Of a stretch of 50,005 nt of DNA, positions 1 to 9,195 are shown in pieces. The notes beneath the pieces were generated by a model that worked only from the letters and a program-made list of their open reading frames with translations, was not told where the DNA came from and made no database searches. The stretch's first letter is position 1. Each line of letters begins with the position of its first letter. The position numbers were made by a program, and so were the translations under genes. The stretch comes from Promethearchaeota archaeon (GTDB taxonomy: Archaea; Asgardarchaeota; Lokiarchaeia; Sigyniarchaeales; SOKP01). Location: NCBI GenBank assembly GCA_011364925.1, contig RDOA01000023.1:1-50005 (forward strand). Direction: 5' to 3'.

Positions 1-325
1 ATCCAATATTAATATCTGGATCTGAAATGAGAGTGAGTACGCCTTTTGGCCCGCAACTCGATGCAAAAATCTTACCCCCTGAAAATTCTGATGTAACTAT
101 CTCCAAGTCTCCTAATTCTAGGTTCTTTCCTTGTTCCTCCGACGCACAGAATACCGCACTCGCTATTGCACCAATCCCATCAACATCAGCTGGGAAATAG
201 GAAAATTTGGAAACGCTTGCAATAGTTAATCCCGTTCTATCGACGAGGATGACCTTTTTAATCCCGCTCTCAGATTTTATAATCTTGGAGAGGATATTGT
301 CAAAACTTTTTGTATCAATCGACAA
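1..325 (-). CDS. Roadblock/LC7 domain protein, C-terminus cut by the window edge
   Basis: About 108 codons are visible; the 3' end lies outside the window. The reading frame is closed by a TAA two codons before the only sensible start, a TTG at 325-323, giving MSIDTKSFDNILSK. The body alternates an amphipathic helix, a strand reading KKVILVDRTGLTIASVS, a second helix (DGIGAIASAVFCASEE) and strands around GGKIFASSCGPKGVLTLIS. That order and the 'DRTGLTIAS' turn match the roadblock/LC7 fold. Known family members act as small-GTPase regulators or scaffolds (MglB, Ragulator and dynein light chain types), and Asgard genomes carry many. A GTPase partner is not adjacent; a roadblock-GTPase fusion lies about 30 kb away. 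The fold assignment is fairly secure. The partner and role are unknown. Confidence 0.75.
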   Translation of the reverse strand, partial: MSIDTKSFDNILSKIIKSESGIKKVILVDRTGLTIASVSKFSYFPADVDGIGAIASAVFCASEEQGKNLELGDLEIVTSEFSGGKIFASSCGPKGVLTLISDPDINIG

Positions 326-509
326 TTCTTACACCACTCTGGTTTTTATAACCTTTAGTATAATATTAGATTTTTAGATTTAAAATTGTTATTATTATTA
401 AAAAAGAATATATATATAAAAATATGTTTTTCCTTCAGATTCCTACTGGCAGAATTTGTCTGAGAAATGTTTTTATTTCCACTTGACCTATTTTATGTGA
501 ATCAATCTG
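326..509. promoter_or_regulatory. Divergent intergenic region with a TATA-like tract
   Basis: This non-coding stretch separates the minus-strand roadblock gene from the plus-strand gene at 510. It is strongly AT-rich, with an ATATATATAAA tract at about 410-421 that could serve as an archaeal TATA box for the rightward gene. Its distance to the start codon, about 85 bases, implies a leader of some 60 bases. No other structure is seen. Confidence 0.35.
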
Positions 510-1382
510 ATGAAGAGGCAAGTATTCGTAAAATTATGCTTAATTGTTTTCATCATAGGTATAAATGGATCTTATGTTAGATATGGATTTTCTAACCCTG
601 CGCCCATTCAACTCTTGAATTATGCGGGAGGATTTATTCCAAATGAAGATGTGAATATCACTCTTTTAGATGCTAGCGTTTTTATTGATGCGAATACAGA
701 GGATTTCAATGCCCTTGGGGAAATAAGTTTCAATGGAAATTACACCATTTTTAATTATGATAACACGACAAATATTACTATTGCCGCTCCATTCCATTTT
801 TATCCAACTAATAATTGCATCATTACGGTAAACGGATCAATTACTCCCTACATTCTATATAATTATTGGGAGGATGAAGCTGAAATATGGAACGAGTATT
901 TGATTAATAGAACTGAAATTCCCGTTTATCGTTGTTTTTGGCTTTTATTTAACATAACTATCCCGAAAAGTCAATTTTTGAAAATTTCATATGAATTTTA
1001 TACTCCTAGCGATATATATTACCCAAAGTGGGGGTACTATTATCTAATTTATGATGTAGGTACCTCAAGAATTTGGAATGGGAATATTACTGAAAAAGTC
1101 CGTATAAACATTCACGGAAATCTACCTGATATTATTTATAATGAGGAAGCTTGTACAATTCAAGATTGTTATGATGGTAAAATTTACACATGGAATTGGA
1201 CTAATGAGTGCATTGATATTGACTATGTTGGAGTTTCTTATTATTTTGGATCATCTCCTACTTATAATCCAGATATATTTTCATTAATCATTTTGAGCTT
1301 GGTTCTCATAGGTATCATTGGAATACCAATATTCATTTTTTGGTATTCAATCCATACTAAAAGAAGGAATAAACTTGAGTAA
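510..1382 (+). CDS. Secreted, C-terminally membrane-anchored protein of unknown function
   Basis: This 290-residue protein is not recognised. The N-terminus (MKRQVFVKLCLIVFIIGING, residues 1-20) is a classic signal peptide or anchor. Residues 30-255 are rich in aromatic residues, Asn and predicted beta strands, with many N-x-S/T sequons, as expected of an extracellular N-glycosylated beta domain. Four cysteines (near residues 103, 142, 215 and 220) could form disulfides. A single membrane helix follows at about 259-282, then the basic tail HTKRRNKLE. The topology therefore suggests a large outside domain with a short cytoplasmic tail. The layout loosely recalls DUF4424-like exported proteins, but that is only an impression. 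It stands alone, with 127 bases upstream of the start of no special character. Confidence 0.7.
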   Translation: MKRQVFVKLCLIVFIIGINGSYVRYGFSNPAPIQLLNYAGGFIPNEDVNITLLDASVFIDANTEDFNALGEISFNGNYTIFNYDNTTNITIAAPFHFYPTNNCIITVNGSITPYILYNYWEDEAEIWNEYLINRTEIPVYRCFWLLFNITIPKSQFLKISYEFYTPSDIYYPKWGYYYLIYDVGTSRIWNGNITEKVRINIHGNLPDIIYNEEACTIQDCYDGKIYTWNWTNECIDIDYVGVSYYFGSSPTYNPDIFSLIILSLVLIGIIGIPIFIFWYSIHTKRRNKLE

Positions 1383-1654
1383 TTTTAATGCTAATTACTC
1401 AGTTAGATTGTTTTAATTTTTCCTTCTAAAAAGACTTTAACAGGGTAATTATCTATATCAATTGATAATGCTTTGTATGCGTATCAATAATTTCATTGCT
1501 TTCAGTTGAGATATGGAGATTAATCCTATTTTTAGTAACAAGTGAACTGTAAGGTTAATAGATGTGTCGAAATATAAATCAAAACCACATTCTTTATAAT
1601 CGTAAAAACGCTAACATTTTATAATACCATCTTAAAACAGACAAGTTAACAACA

Positions 1655-2374
1655 ATGCTACTTCAGAGCGCCTTTACTCAAAGAATTATCTTTGCGTTAC
1701 TTGCTCAAACTTGGCCGATCATCTATAGCTCTTATTTCACTTACAAGTTGCTTAAGCGAGCCAGAAATAGGGCAACTTATACACTGACTTGCTTCTTTAT
1801 TTTGTTTGCTCTTACAGATATCCTTGCTAATCTTTCAATTTTGTTGCTAAATACTCCCTTAGCATACTTTTTTTATATATTAGCCATGTATTTTTTCTTT
1901 TTCGATCACTGTTTCTTTATTATTTTTAGTTGGGTGCTTGTAAAACTTGAAGAAAAAATCCCTAATTGGAAGTTTAGTTTAACGATTATCATTTATGGAT
2001 TCATATCCACTTACGTTTTCTGGATAGGGTTTTACTTCAATGGGATAAAGTATGATGCGACTACAGGGTGGATTCCTAACTATAGCTGGTTTTTTGTTAT
2101 ACTTAGTTGGACTTTTTTAGTGGCTTTTCTAATTATACCCCAAAGTTATTTTTCGTTCAAGCTTTTAAAAACATTTGAAGGACTTATCCTAAAACGTAGA
2201 ATTAAGATGTTTATAATTAGCACATTTTTCCAACTCGGAGTGGTTTTTGCATTCTTTTTGTATCATTTTTTAGTTGGAAACCAAATATACCGCACAGCCT
2301 ATATGGTGACAGCGCTAATAATATCTACGTTAGCAGGATTTTTAATCTACAAGAGTTTTGTTAAGGAGTTATGA
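1655..2374 (+). CDS. Seven-transmembrane-helix integral membrane protein
   Basis: At 239 residues this protein is almost entirely hydrophobic, with about seven membrane-spanning segments separated by short charged loops (for example KLLKRARNRAT near residue 32 and LKRRIKM near 180). Size and helix spacing resemble the membrane halves of the two 7-TM fusion proteins at 34.9-37.3 kb. This copy ends right after the last helix (FLIYKSFVKEL) and lacks any cytoplasmic domain. No catalytic motif or transport signature is visible. It could be a stand-alone sensor or receptor-like membrane module; that is inference from architecture alone. The gene is monocistronic, preceded by about 270 bases in which I see no gene, and converges on the coiled-coil gene downstream. 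Confidence 0.65.
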   Translation: MLLQSAFTQRIIFALLAQTWPIIYSSYFTYKLLKRARNRATYTLTCFFILFALTDILANLSILLLNTPLAYFFYILAMYFFFFDHCFFIIFSWVLVKLEEKIPNWKFSLTIIIYGFISTYVFWIGFYFNGIKYDATTGWIPNYSWFFVILSWTFLVAFLIIPQSYFSFKLLKTFEGLILKRRIKMFIISTFFQLGVVFAFFLYHFLVGNQIYRTAYMVTALIISTLAGFLIYKSFVKEL

Positions 2375-2492
2375 GTTTTACAAAAAAGTACAATCAATTT
2401 TTTATTATTTATATTTATTGCTGACTACAATTTAAAATCTGAAAACAAAATTAGGAACATTTGATAGTAAGACCGTTAAAATTGTCATTTTT

Positions 2493-3710
2493 TTATAGAA
2501 GGTTATTCTTTTTTACAATTTCTCTGTAGTGATCTCGTTCCCTTCTTAGAACTTTTATTTCCTTTTTAAGGTCAAAAATTTGGTCTCTAATGGACTCGGT
2601 TTCTTTTTCTTTCGTTGACACGCTTGCTTTAGTGTCTTTAACCTCTAACTTTAAGTTCGTAATAGAATCGAGATGGATGGTAATTTGGCTTTTTAACCGA
2701 CTGATTTCGTTTTTAAGGTTGCGGTTTACATTCTCGAGTTTTTCAATTTCTGAGTTTAAGTTAAGATTAATATTTTTCAGATTTTCCTTTTCGGTAGTGA
2801 CTCGTTTGGTCTCTTCTTCAATATCTTTAGTTCCAGTTACTTTCTTAGAAAGTTCTTCGAGTTGTTTTTCTTTTTCTTTTAAGAAGTCGTCCCGTTCGCT
2901 TACTTCTTGGTTTAAAACCTTGATCTCGTCCATTAATTTAGAGTTATGCTGATTTAGGTCCGCCATCTGTTGACTCCATTTCTCGAGTTTTATGTATTGT
3001 TCGCTAAGTTCCTTCTTTAACGACTCTATTTCTTCAGATTTTTTGGTGCTTTCTGAATCAAGTTCGGTGTACTTTCTGGTTAATTCTCTTATTTTGCTCC
3101 TTTTTTCGTCTAAGAGGTTTTGAAGCTCTTTAACTTTTGCGCTTACATCTTCTTCTTCTATCAGATCAAGGTTAGGTTCTTCTACTACCTTCTCTTCTGG
3201 CTGGTCGATCACTTTTTCTTCCTTTTCCACTTCTTCCACCTGGGGTTCCTCTACTTTTTTAGCTTCAATTACGCTCGTTTCGCCTTCAACGATCTCTTCC
3301 CAGTATGGCGTCAATCCTTTATTTTTCAACATTTCATAGTATTGGCCAAGGATATCGTCAAAATTCAGCGCTTCCCTCTTAGGTAACAATTCGTGTGCGA
3401 TTCTCCTTAACATTCCTTCAAATTCGCTTGAAAGAACATCGTCTTGAGACAAAAAGACGCAAATTGCGAAATTAGGGTTGCCAACATAGTGTCTGAACGA
3501 AAAACCCGAATAAAAACTCGCTACGCGAACTTCCGTTCCAAAAGTTAATTCAACGTAATTTGGCTCCATTTTTTTTTTCATATGTTGCTCTACTAAGTCC
3601 TTTAATGATTCTATGGTTACACCTAAGAACTCGCATATATTACTTGGAAACTGGGTGTCGATGCTAGTTTCCGAGTCCGCTTCAAATCCTAAAATAATTA
3701 TACCCTTCAC
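2493..3710 (-). CDS. Coiled-coil protein with an N-terminal longin/roadblock-like domain
   Basis: This 405-residue protein has three parts. Residues 1-135 form an alpha/beta domain opening with the strand MKGIIILGFEADSET and containing a central strand (NPNFAICVFLSQDD) followed by an amphipathic helix (FEGMLRRIAHELLPKRE). The pattern is like longin or roadblock-type GTPase-regulator domains, although I cannot prove the family. Residues 140-185 are an acidic, proline-containing linker. Residues 190-400 are a continuous heptad-rich coiled coil (ELQNLLDEKRSKIRELTRKY onward). The start is a GTG; no ATG lies upstream in frame. It is the last gene of a minus-strand run, separated by 170 bases from the amidohydrolase. 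The layout suggests a cytoskeletal or membrane-tethering factor in an Asgard cell. That role is inferred. Confidence 0.7.
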   Translation of the reverse strand: MKGIIILGFEADSETSIDTQFPSNICEFLGVTIESLKDLVEQHMKKKMEPNYVELTFGTEVRVASFYSGFSFRHYVGNPNFAICVFLSQDDVLSSEFEGMLRRIAHELLPKREALNFDDILGQYYEMLKNKGLTPYWEEIVEGETSVIEAKKVEEPQVEEVEKEEKVIDQPEEKVVEEPNLDLIEEEDVSAKVKELQNLLDEKRSKIRELTRKYTELDSESTKKSEEIESLKKELSEQYIKLEKWSQQMADLNQHNSKLMDEIKVLNQEVSERDDFLKEKEKQLEELSKKVTGTKDIEEETKRVTTEKENLKNINLNLNSEIEKLENVNRNLKNEISRLKSQITIHLDSITNLKLEVKDTKASVSTKEKETESIRDQIFDLKKEIKVLRRERDHYREIVKKNNLL

Positions 3711-3880
3711 TTTATCGCAACTTAATAGCGTAATTTTTAGGAAATTATTCGATCAAATAAATAATAATTTTTCAAGCTTTATGTATTTTATAAGCAATTA
3801 TATTGATATAAATATTAGACCTTTAGTTATAGGAATAGAACAAGAGAGAAAGCTTGAAAACTTTTCTCATTTCACGATTT

Positions 3881-5434
3881 TTAGTAAATTTGCGCTAAAC
3901 AGTCGCTTACTTGTTTTTCTTCTGTGGTTAAGTAGTTCTGTCTAAATATCAACGAAAAGAACTGCCGATCTCTTGGATTGAAATATTTATAACCGAATTT
4001 GTTCCAGGGGATTTCTTTAGTTAATGGAGCAATCAAGGAAATTCGATCTTTCACAATTTTAGTAAGCATGATTAAAATTTCTTCGTTTGTTGAGCGCTTT
4101 AAAGTGGTAAGGAGTACATCGTCAATAAATTGGTTCCAGTTTTCCTTGAATTGAATGCAGAATCGTTTGATATCGATCTTGTTGTCCACAATTAGTTTAG
4201 CAAGTACTTTTATCGCGATTTCGAAAGAGTTGACATTACCGTTTTGTACGCTTGAAATTATTGTACTCGGTATTGCTGGACCGTCTTTTCTTACTTGTGG
4301 TATGTTATATTCCGGTAAAACCCTTATTTGGTTCAATCCTAAAATATTCCTTACATCGTTTAAAGTTCCACCTGTTTCGAAAAATCGCTTGTTGATAATG
4401 TATTTCAGAAGCTTTTGAGCGTGAACGTCTCCAAAATAGGGGTAATCAGAAGCGTATAGAAGATATTCTGACCAATCTCGATTATCGACTGTTATCTTGT
4501 TGTTGGATTTGAACCACCTGCGAAAATCCTCGAAAAAGTTGCCTGCGCCCTCCCCATGGAGCATGGATAAATCTCCGTATGTGTTAGGTTGAACTACTGC
4601 GTTGTATACCTCGTGATCCCCGATGTTTCCTTGAGCAAAATGAGCAATTATCACTTTAAAGTGGGGTAATAACTCTGGATACTGTTGAGATAACACGGCT
4701 CGCGTTGATTTTATTAGTTCTGCTATGTCTAATATGGAACCTCTACCTCGCGTGTCAAATATTACGGGTAAGGAATGTTTCGCCGCCTCAACCAATACGT
4801 TAAGCGGTTTACCAGACTTAATATCGTCGATCCATCTTTCCGAACGGGGGTGTAATTTTAAACCACGAAGCCCTAACACTTCTCGCGCATATGCTACCTC
4901 TCTTACTGCTTTCTCGCCTTCCATAGGATCGCAACGTCCGTAACCGATAAGTTTCATGGAAAATGGGAAACGAGTCGTGAATCTTGAAACATTAATGTTA
5001 CTTGCTCGATATCGAGCTTCCGGATGTTTGTCTCTAAATACATCTTGGAATGGAAAAACGACTCCTTGATCGATAAACGAATAAAATTTAGATTTTTCTT
5101 TTAAATCAGAATGGCGATTGCCTATCGATTCTAAAGCGACATATAATTTATCTGTAAAAGGGTAAGGATTAAAAGACCAACTAATTTTCGCAAATTTCCC
5201 ATCGATGGTGGTTGAAAAGGATTGTTCCCCCGTTTTCATCCAATCGGCTTGTACTCTCCCTTGAACATTCCCCCAGAAATCAAACGTTCCCGTGCCAGGT
5301 GCAAGGGGATTCATCATAGTCGCTCCATCGACATCTTCTCCTAAATGTGAATGAGCATCTATTACAAACATATTTTCTACTCGAATTTTTCCGTCCTGCT
5401 CTATTGTAGCTGTTAGCATTTTTCTGCCATCCAA
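3881..5434 (-). CDS. Amidohydrolase-superfamily metal-dependent hydrolase
   Basis: This 517-residue protein opens with the metal-binding HxH of the amidohydrolase superfamily (VIDAHSHLG, His28 and His30). It continues with the strand-5-like LRGLKLHPRSERW, a histidine in IIAHFAQGNIGDHE, and the late catalytic/metal aspartate in YASDYPYFG near residue 328. These match the amidohydrolase-2 (TIM-barrel hydrolase) branch. The last 130 residues are a helical extension not typical of the family. The first codon here is TTG; an in-frame ATG at 5419 is an alternative start. It lies 22 bases downstream of the GCS2-type ligase, very likely in one operon, so it may hydrolyse or remodel an amide made by that ligase. 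Class confident, substrate unknown. Confidence 0.8.
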   Translation of the reverse strand: MDGRKMLTATIEQDGKIRVENMFVIDAHSHLGEDVDGATMMNPLAPGTGTFDFWGNVQGRVQADWMKTGEQSFSTTIDGKFAKISWSFNPYPFTDKLYVALESIGNRHSDLKEKSKFYSFIDQGVVFPFQDVFRDKHPEARYRASNINVSRFTTRFPFSMKLIGYGRCDPMEGEKAVREVAYAREVLGLRGLKLHPRSERWIDDIKSGKPLNVLVEAAKHSLPVIFDTRGRGSILDIAELIKSTRAVLSQQYPELLPHFKVIIAHFAQGNIGDHEVYNAVVQPNTYGDLSMLHGEGAGNFFEDFRRWFKSNNKITVDNRDWSEYLLYASDYPYFGDVHAQKLLKYIINKRFFETGGTLNDVRNILGLNQIRVLPEYNIPQVRKDGPAIPSTIISSVQNGNVNSFEIAIKVLAKLIVDNKIDIKRFCIQFKENWNQFIDDVLLTTLKRSTNEEILIMLTKIVKDRISLIAPLTKEIPWNKFGYKYFNPRDRQFFSLIFRQNYLTTEEKQVSDCLAQIY

Positions 5435-5456
5435 ATTTAATTAATATTTATAACGT

Positions 5457-7163
5457 TTAATCTCGCATTTCTTTTGGGAGAGTTAAGACTCCCGTTAAGG
5501 GATTATTAATAGGATCTTTACAATATTCAATGGTAAAGTAAATTAAATCGTAAAGTATGTTGGGATTTTCGTTATTATCCAATTTGTATTGATATAAGCT
5601 TAATTGATACTCCGCCTCGGTTATGGGGGGTTCTGCGTAACTTACGCTACCAAACACAGATTGAAGGAGTGGTTTCAAGAAAGGTGAATAGAGAAATCCA
5701 AGTTCTTTCAAGACATCCTTCAAATAAAAGAACATTCTTTGACATGCTTGCATCATATATCTTACTGGTTGATTAGGAGGTCCTAAATATTGGTCGGCAA
5801 AGTCAGGATCATATTGTATAAGGTGTTCTCGCGTAAGATTTTGAGGTCGAAACAACGAAATTAAACCTCGTTCAATAGAGGTTTTTCGATTATAAGCAAT
5901 GGTTTCACTTCCGGCATCAGGTACCCATACTCCTCTTTGCAGTAATTGTCGAGTTTTATAGCACATTGCTTGCAGTAAAAGTGCGATTCCTATTCGACGA
6001 CATATTGAGATCTGAGCGTCTGAAACTCGAATTTCTATCGTTCCCCAATCTGTGTAAGGAAAGACATCTTGGAAGCGTCCATCTTCCAGACTGGCCTTCT
6101 GGATTACTTGAAGGAAATAAGTCATCGTCGCTTCATCGTTAGAGGTGATGTAGGGGATGAAATGCTTCGGGTCGTTGTTACTGAGCATCGTAGTATTATT
6201 TTTTAACCTTAGAGAACGAACGCAGTTAGGGGCTGTAATTCTTTTATTCACAATTTTTACGACATCTGTGGGCTTGTTATTTAATATTGGCGAATTACAA
6301 GTCAAAGCGATAATATGCGGAATGAAGTTTCTTATCATACAGTAAGCCTGGATTTTCTCTAAATCATTATAAAAGGAACCGATGTGAGAGTGATCAGCTT
6401 GAGTTAGACCGCGCATATACTCTTTAGCAGCTGGATTTATAGCAGAAGCGATTATGTGTAAATCGTTAGGTAAAGTAGTTTTTGCGAGTAGAAACAATGT
6501 GCTTGCCCAATAAGCCAATTCCTCAGCATATTCACAAGGTGGGGTTACAAGCTCAAGGATATAAGTTACTGCTGTAACATTGCCATCTCGAGCAAATGTG
6601 TCTATGTCCACTTCTCCTCCATCTGGTAAGCGATACCGAATATCCATGGCGTATCCTTTTTCTATATCGTCTCGACCATAAGGTCGCGCAGTAACTTTTT
6701 CTCGAATATAATCAGGCACGGGTAGAAAGTCTTGTCTACCTTCATATAGGACTTGATCCATTATTCTGATAGCGTCTTTTACGATTTCTTTCATTCGAAA
6801 CACCATTTCGTCGCCAGGAGGATAATTTCCATTATCATCAGCTATAATTAGTTCCATTTCGATTCCATGTGTGAACGGTAAAATAGTCCAATGCTCTACA
6901 TCAACTAAAATTTCGGCCCACGATCTATCTGGAATTAGTATTTCTCTATAATCAGAACCAAGAAATAATTTATCGGTAGATCTATCAATCGAGGCACCTA
7001 AGTGTATACCCGATGGGAGTCCACTTACTTTCTTTTCTTTTGGTGCCTTGCCTTTTTCCTTACCTTTTTCTTTACTCATAAATGGAGCGAAGGTATCATA
7101 ATCATCATTACTAGATCCTTTCTTCTTCTTCTTTTTCTTGTCTTTTGCCATGGAAATTTTCAC
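5457..7163 (-). CDS. GCS2-family carboxylate-amine ligase (glutamate-cysteine ligase-like)
   Basis: This protein has 568 residues from a GTG start; an in-frame ATG at 7151 (MAKDKKKKKKKG) is the more conventional start. Residues 1-45 are an unusual lysine-rich tail. The enzyme core begins with FTHGIEMELIIAD (97-109), the Glu-containing ATP/metal strand of the GCS2 fold. It continues with HIIASAINPAAKEYMRGLTQ and HSHIGSFYND, typical of the family, and the later strand GTIEIRVSDAQ. The family uses ATP to couple an amino acid's carboxylate to an amine, as in gamma-glutamylcysteine synthesis. It lies between an Ig-like/helical-repeat protein (15 bases upstream) and an amidohydrolase (22 bases downstream), so it may make an unusual amide conjugate. 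Family assignment is good, substrate unknown. Confidence 0.75.
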   Translation of the reverse strand: MKISMAKDKKKKKKKGSSNDDYDTFAPFMSKEKGKEKGKAPKEKKVSGLPSGIHLGASIDRSTDKLFLGSDYREILIPDRSWAEILVDVEHWTILPFTHGIEMELIIADDNGNYPPGDEMVFRMKEIVKDAIRIMDQVLYEGRQDFLPVPDYIREKVTARPYGRDDIEKGYAMDIRYRLPDGGEVDIDTFARDGNVTAVTYILELVTPPCEYAEELAYWASTLFLLAKTTLPNDLHIIASAINPAAKEYMRGLTQADHSHIGSFYNDLEKIQAYCMIRNFIPHIIALTCNSPILNNKPTDVVKIVNKRITAPNCVRSLRLKNNTTMLSNNDPKHFIPYITSNDEATMTYFLQVIQKASLEDGRFQDVFPYTDWGTIEIRVSDAQISICRRIGIALLLQAMCYKTRQLLQRGVWVPDAGSETIAYNRKTSIERGLISLFRPQNLTREHLIQYDPDFADQYLGPPNQPVRYMMQACQRMFFYLKDVLKELGFLYSPFLKPLLQSVFGSVSYAEPPITEAEYQLSLYQYKLDNNENPNILYDLIYFTIEYCKDPINNPLTGVLTLPKEMRD

Positions 7164-7178
7164 AACATGATTTTAAAT

Positions 7179-9038
7179 TCACATTATTGATTGGATAAAA
7201 GTTTTGAATATTTCGTAATCGTTAATAAATTCGTAGGAGAGAACCATATTAACGATGTTGAAATTATTACCATAAAATATACTACTTAAGTTCTCAACCG
7301 ACTTTCCGCCTTTAAATAAGTCGTTATCTACCATCACATCGACTCGGTCTCCAAAGGTTTTTACGATTCTCGATTGAATTCCGCTTACATCTTCGGTTAT
7401 GGAGGAAAGGATAACGGATGGTTTTCCTAAATAAGGAATAAAGTCTAAATTGTAAATTGTCACTCGATTTCTAATGCTTTCGGGCTTGAAAAATCGTTTG
7501 AGGGTCGCTTGAATGATTTTTAATTCGTCTTGATTGTGTTCACTTATTGAAGGAAAAATATAATACGCGAAAGATTTTTTTGAATTATAGCTTAATTCTG
7601 AATAAACTCTATCGATAATAGGAAAGATACTAAAATTAAAACTAAATAAGGATATAAGTGCGATATTATAATTATAATTACCCATTAGGATGTTGTTACT
7701 TGCATTACCTCCTATTAAGGAGAATTCTTTTACTTCATTAGTGATTTGTGACGTGTACATATTTAGTAGATAAAACTGAGAGAATTCTCCAATAGGTTCT
7801 ACCTTAGTTTTCTTTTCTTCAACCATCTTATAAATTTCATTGTATAAATCCTTTGCAACCTTATTTTTAAGTTCTTCTAAACTTAATCCTTGAATAAGTT
7901 TATCTGCTGCCGCGGGACTATCTAATTCTGCTAGAATACACACAGCATCTTTGAAATATTCGTAATTAGGATTCTTAAAGTTTTGATCAGATAAATCAAT
8001 TCTATTGGAACTGAGACTAGTTTGAATAATTTGGTTTATGATACTCAGGATCGGTTGGGATTGATTGTTACTATGTAGGTTTTTGGCTAAATTATATAAC
8101 ACTTTAATCTTAACAATATCATCTTTAATAAGTTCTGCAAACTTCAACGCAAGGCTAGCGTTTTTTTCAAGAGAAACAGAAATAACTTCTAACACTGCAT
8201 TTTGCTTGATAGGATCATCTTCAATAAGAGATAGTATCTTGTTGACTTGTTCTGGATCGATTTTTACATAATCAACTGCAATATTATTAATAATGAGGTT
8301 TTTTTTATTAATATCGTTTAGATCTCTTATGGCTTGTAATGTACTTTCAAGATTAAGAGTTGCGTTGGCTCTAATGAGGTTATAATATAATTCTGTTTTT
8401 TCTTTTTCATTAGTCAACTTTAACGAGTTTTCTAACGCTTTGTAGAATTCGCCAATTGAGAGATAAGACTTTGCCAGTATTTTCGTCTTTTCCTCAATCT
8501 CTCTCTTTGATTTATTAGCTGATTTGTTGTTGTTTTGTGCCTCGTTAGTACTAGTTGAGATTTCAGTAATCTGTTTTTCAATCTTTTTAACTTCGCTCTT
8601 ACTAGAGGTAATGACGAAGTTTTTTACGTCAAACCCATCATCTTTTATGGATGGGAGAAACTGTTTCTTTTTCAGTATTTGGTTAATTTTACTTAGTGGA
8701 ATTTTCTCTCTAATCTTTTGAACATTAACTATATATTCGACTATTCTCATCCAGTAAGCATTTACCGTCAACTTACCGAATCCGCTATTGGTAGGATTTA
8801 AATTTAGCTTAATCGCTTTAGTTTCTCCTGGTTTAAAAAGAACTTCTTCTAAAAATTCAACGGGTTTAACATCAATCTCGAGATTTTCACCTTCGAACAC
8901 AAATTTAAAGTGTTCTTCCTTAGTGGACTGATTACTTACTTGAAAGGAAACAGAGTTGTCAATACCCGGAATTAGGAGGTTTTGGGGAAATTGCGTTACA
9001 TTAATCGATATCACATGGTTCGGATCTGCGGTTGGCAT
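7179..9038 (-). CDS. Large protein with N-terminal Ig-like domain and helical-repeat middle
   Basis: I do not recognise this 619-residue protein. Residues 1-105 look like an Ig-like beta sandwich: alternating strands, and the phrase FKPGETKAIKLNLNPTNSG, typical of CARDB/adaptin-ear-like folds. Residues 150-185 are a low-complexity Ser/Asn/Lys linker. Residues 185-400 are helix-turn-helix repeats of TPR or other alpha-solenoid type (AKSYLSIGEFYKALENSLKL and similar units). Residues 400-619 form a mixed alpha/beta C-terminal domain ending in EIFKTFIQSIM. No signal peptide is present, so it is cytoplasmic. It leads a tight run with the ligase (15-base gap) and amidohydrolase and may be a scaffold or substrate adaptor for them. 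Beta-sandwich plus solenoid is reminiscent of vesicle-coat adaptors, but that is only an architectural analogy. Confidence 0.6.
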   Translation of the reverse strand: MPTADPNHVISINVTQFPQNLLIPGIDNSVSFQVSNQSTKEEHFKFVFEGENLEIDVKPVEFLEEVLFKPGETKAIKLNLNPTNSGFGKLTVNAYWMRIVEYIVNVQKIREKIPLSKINQILKKKQFLPSIKDDGFDVKNFVITSSKSEVKKIEKQITEISTSTNEAQNNNKSANKSKREIEEKTKILAKSYLSIGEFYKALENSLKLTNEKEKTELYYNLIRANATLNLESTLQAIRDLNDINKKNLIINNIAVDYVKIDPEQVNKILSLIEDDPIKQNAVLEVISVSLEKNASLALKFAELIKDDIVKIKVLYNLAKNLHSNNQSQPILSIINQIIQTSLSSNRIDLSDQNFKNPNYEYFKDAVCILAELDSPAAADKLIQGLSLEELKNKVAKDLYNEIYKMVEEKKTKVEPIGEFSQFYLLNMYTSQITNEVKEFSLIGGNASNNILMGNYNYNIALISLFSFNFSIFPIIDRVYSELSYNSKKSFAYYIFPSISEHNQDELKIIQATLKRFFKPESIRNRVTIYNLDFIPYLGKPSVILSSITEDVSGIQSRIVKTFGDRVDVMVDNDLFKGGKSVENLSSIFYGNNFNIVNMVLSYEFINDYEIFKTFIQSIM

Positions 9039-9195
9039 GATTGAAAAGATATTTGGTTTTAGTAGTATATTTAATTGCGCAAAAAAGATATTATTTATGA
9101 TTTATAAGAAGGTAAAAAATGTGAACGACTGCTAAATTACCTTAATATCATCAATATAAAAGTTATTGATTTTAAATATTTACTAATAAAAAAGG

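Noticed and set aside
3613-3945. 110-residue plus-strand ORF across the gap between the coiled-coil and amidohydrolase genes
   Set aside because: Both ends overlap well-supported minus-strand genes and the middle is AT-rich low-information sequence.
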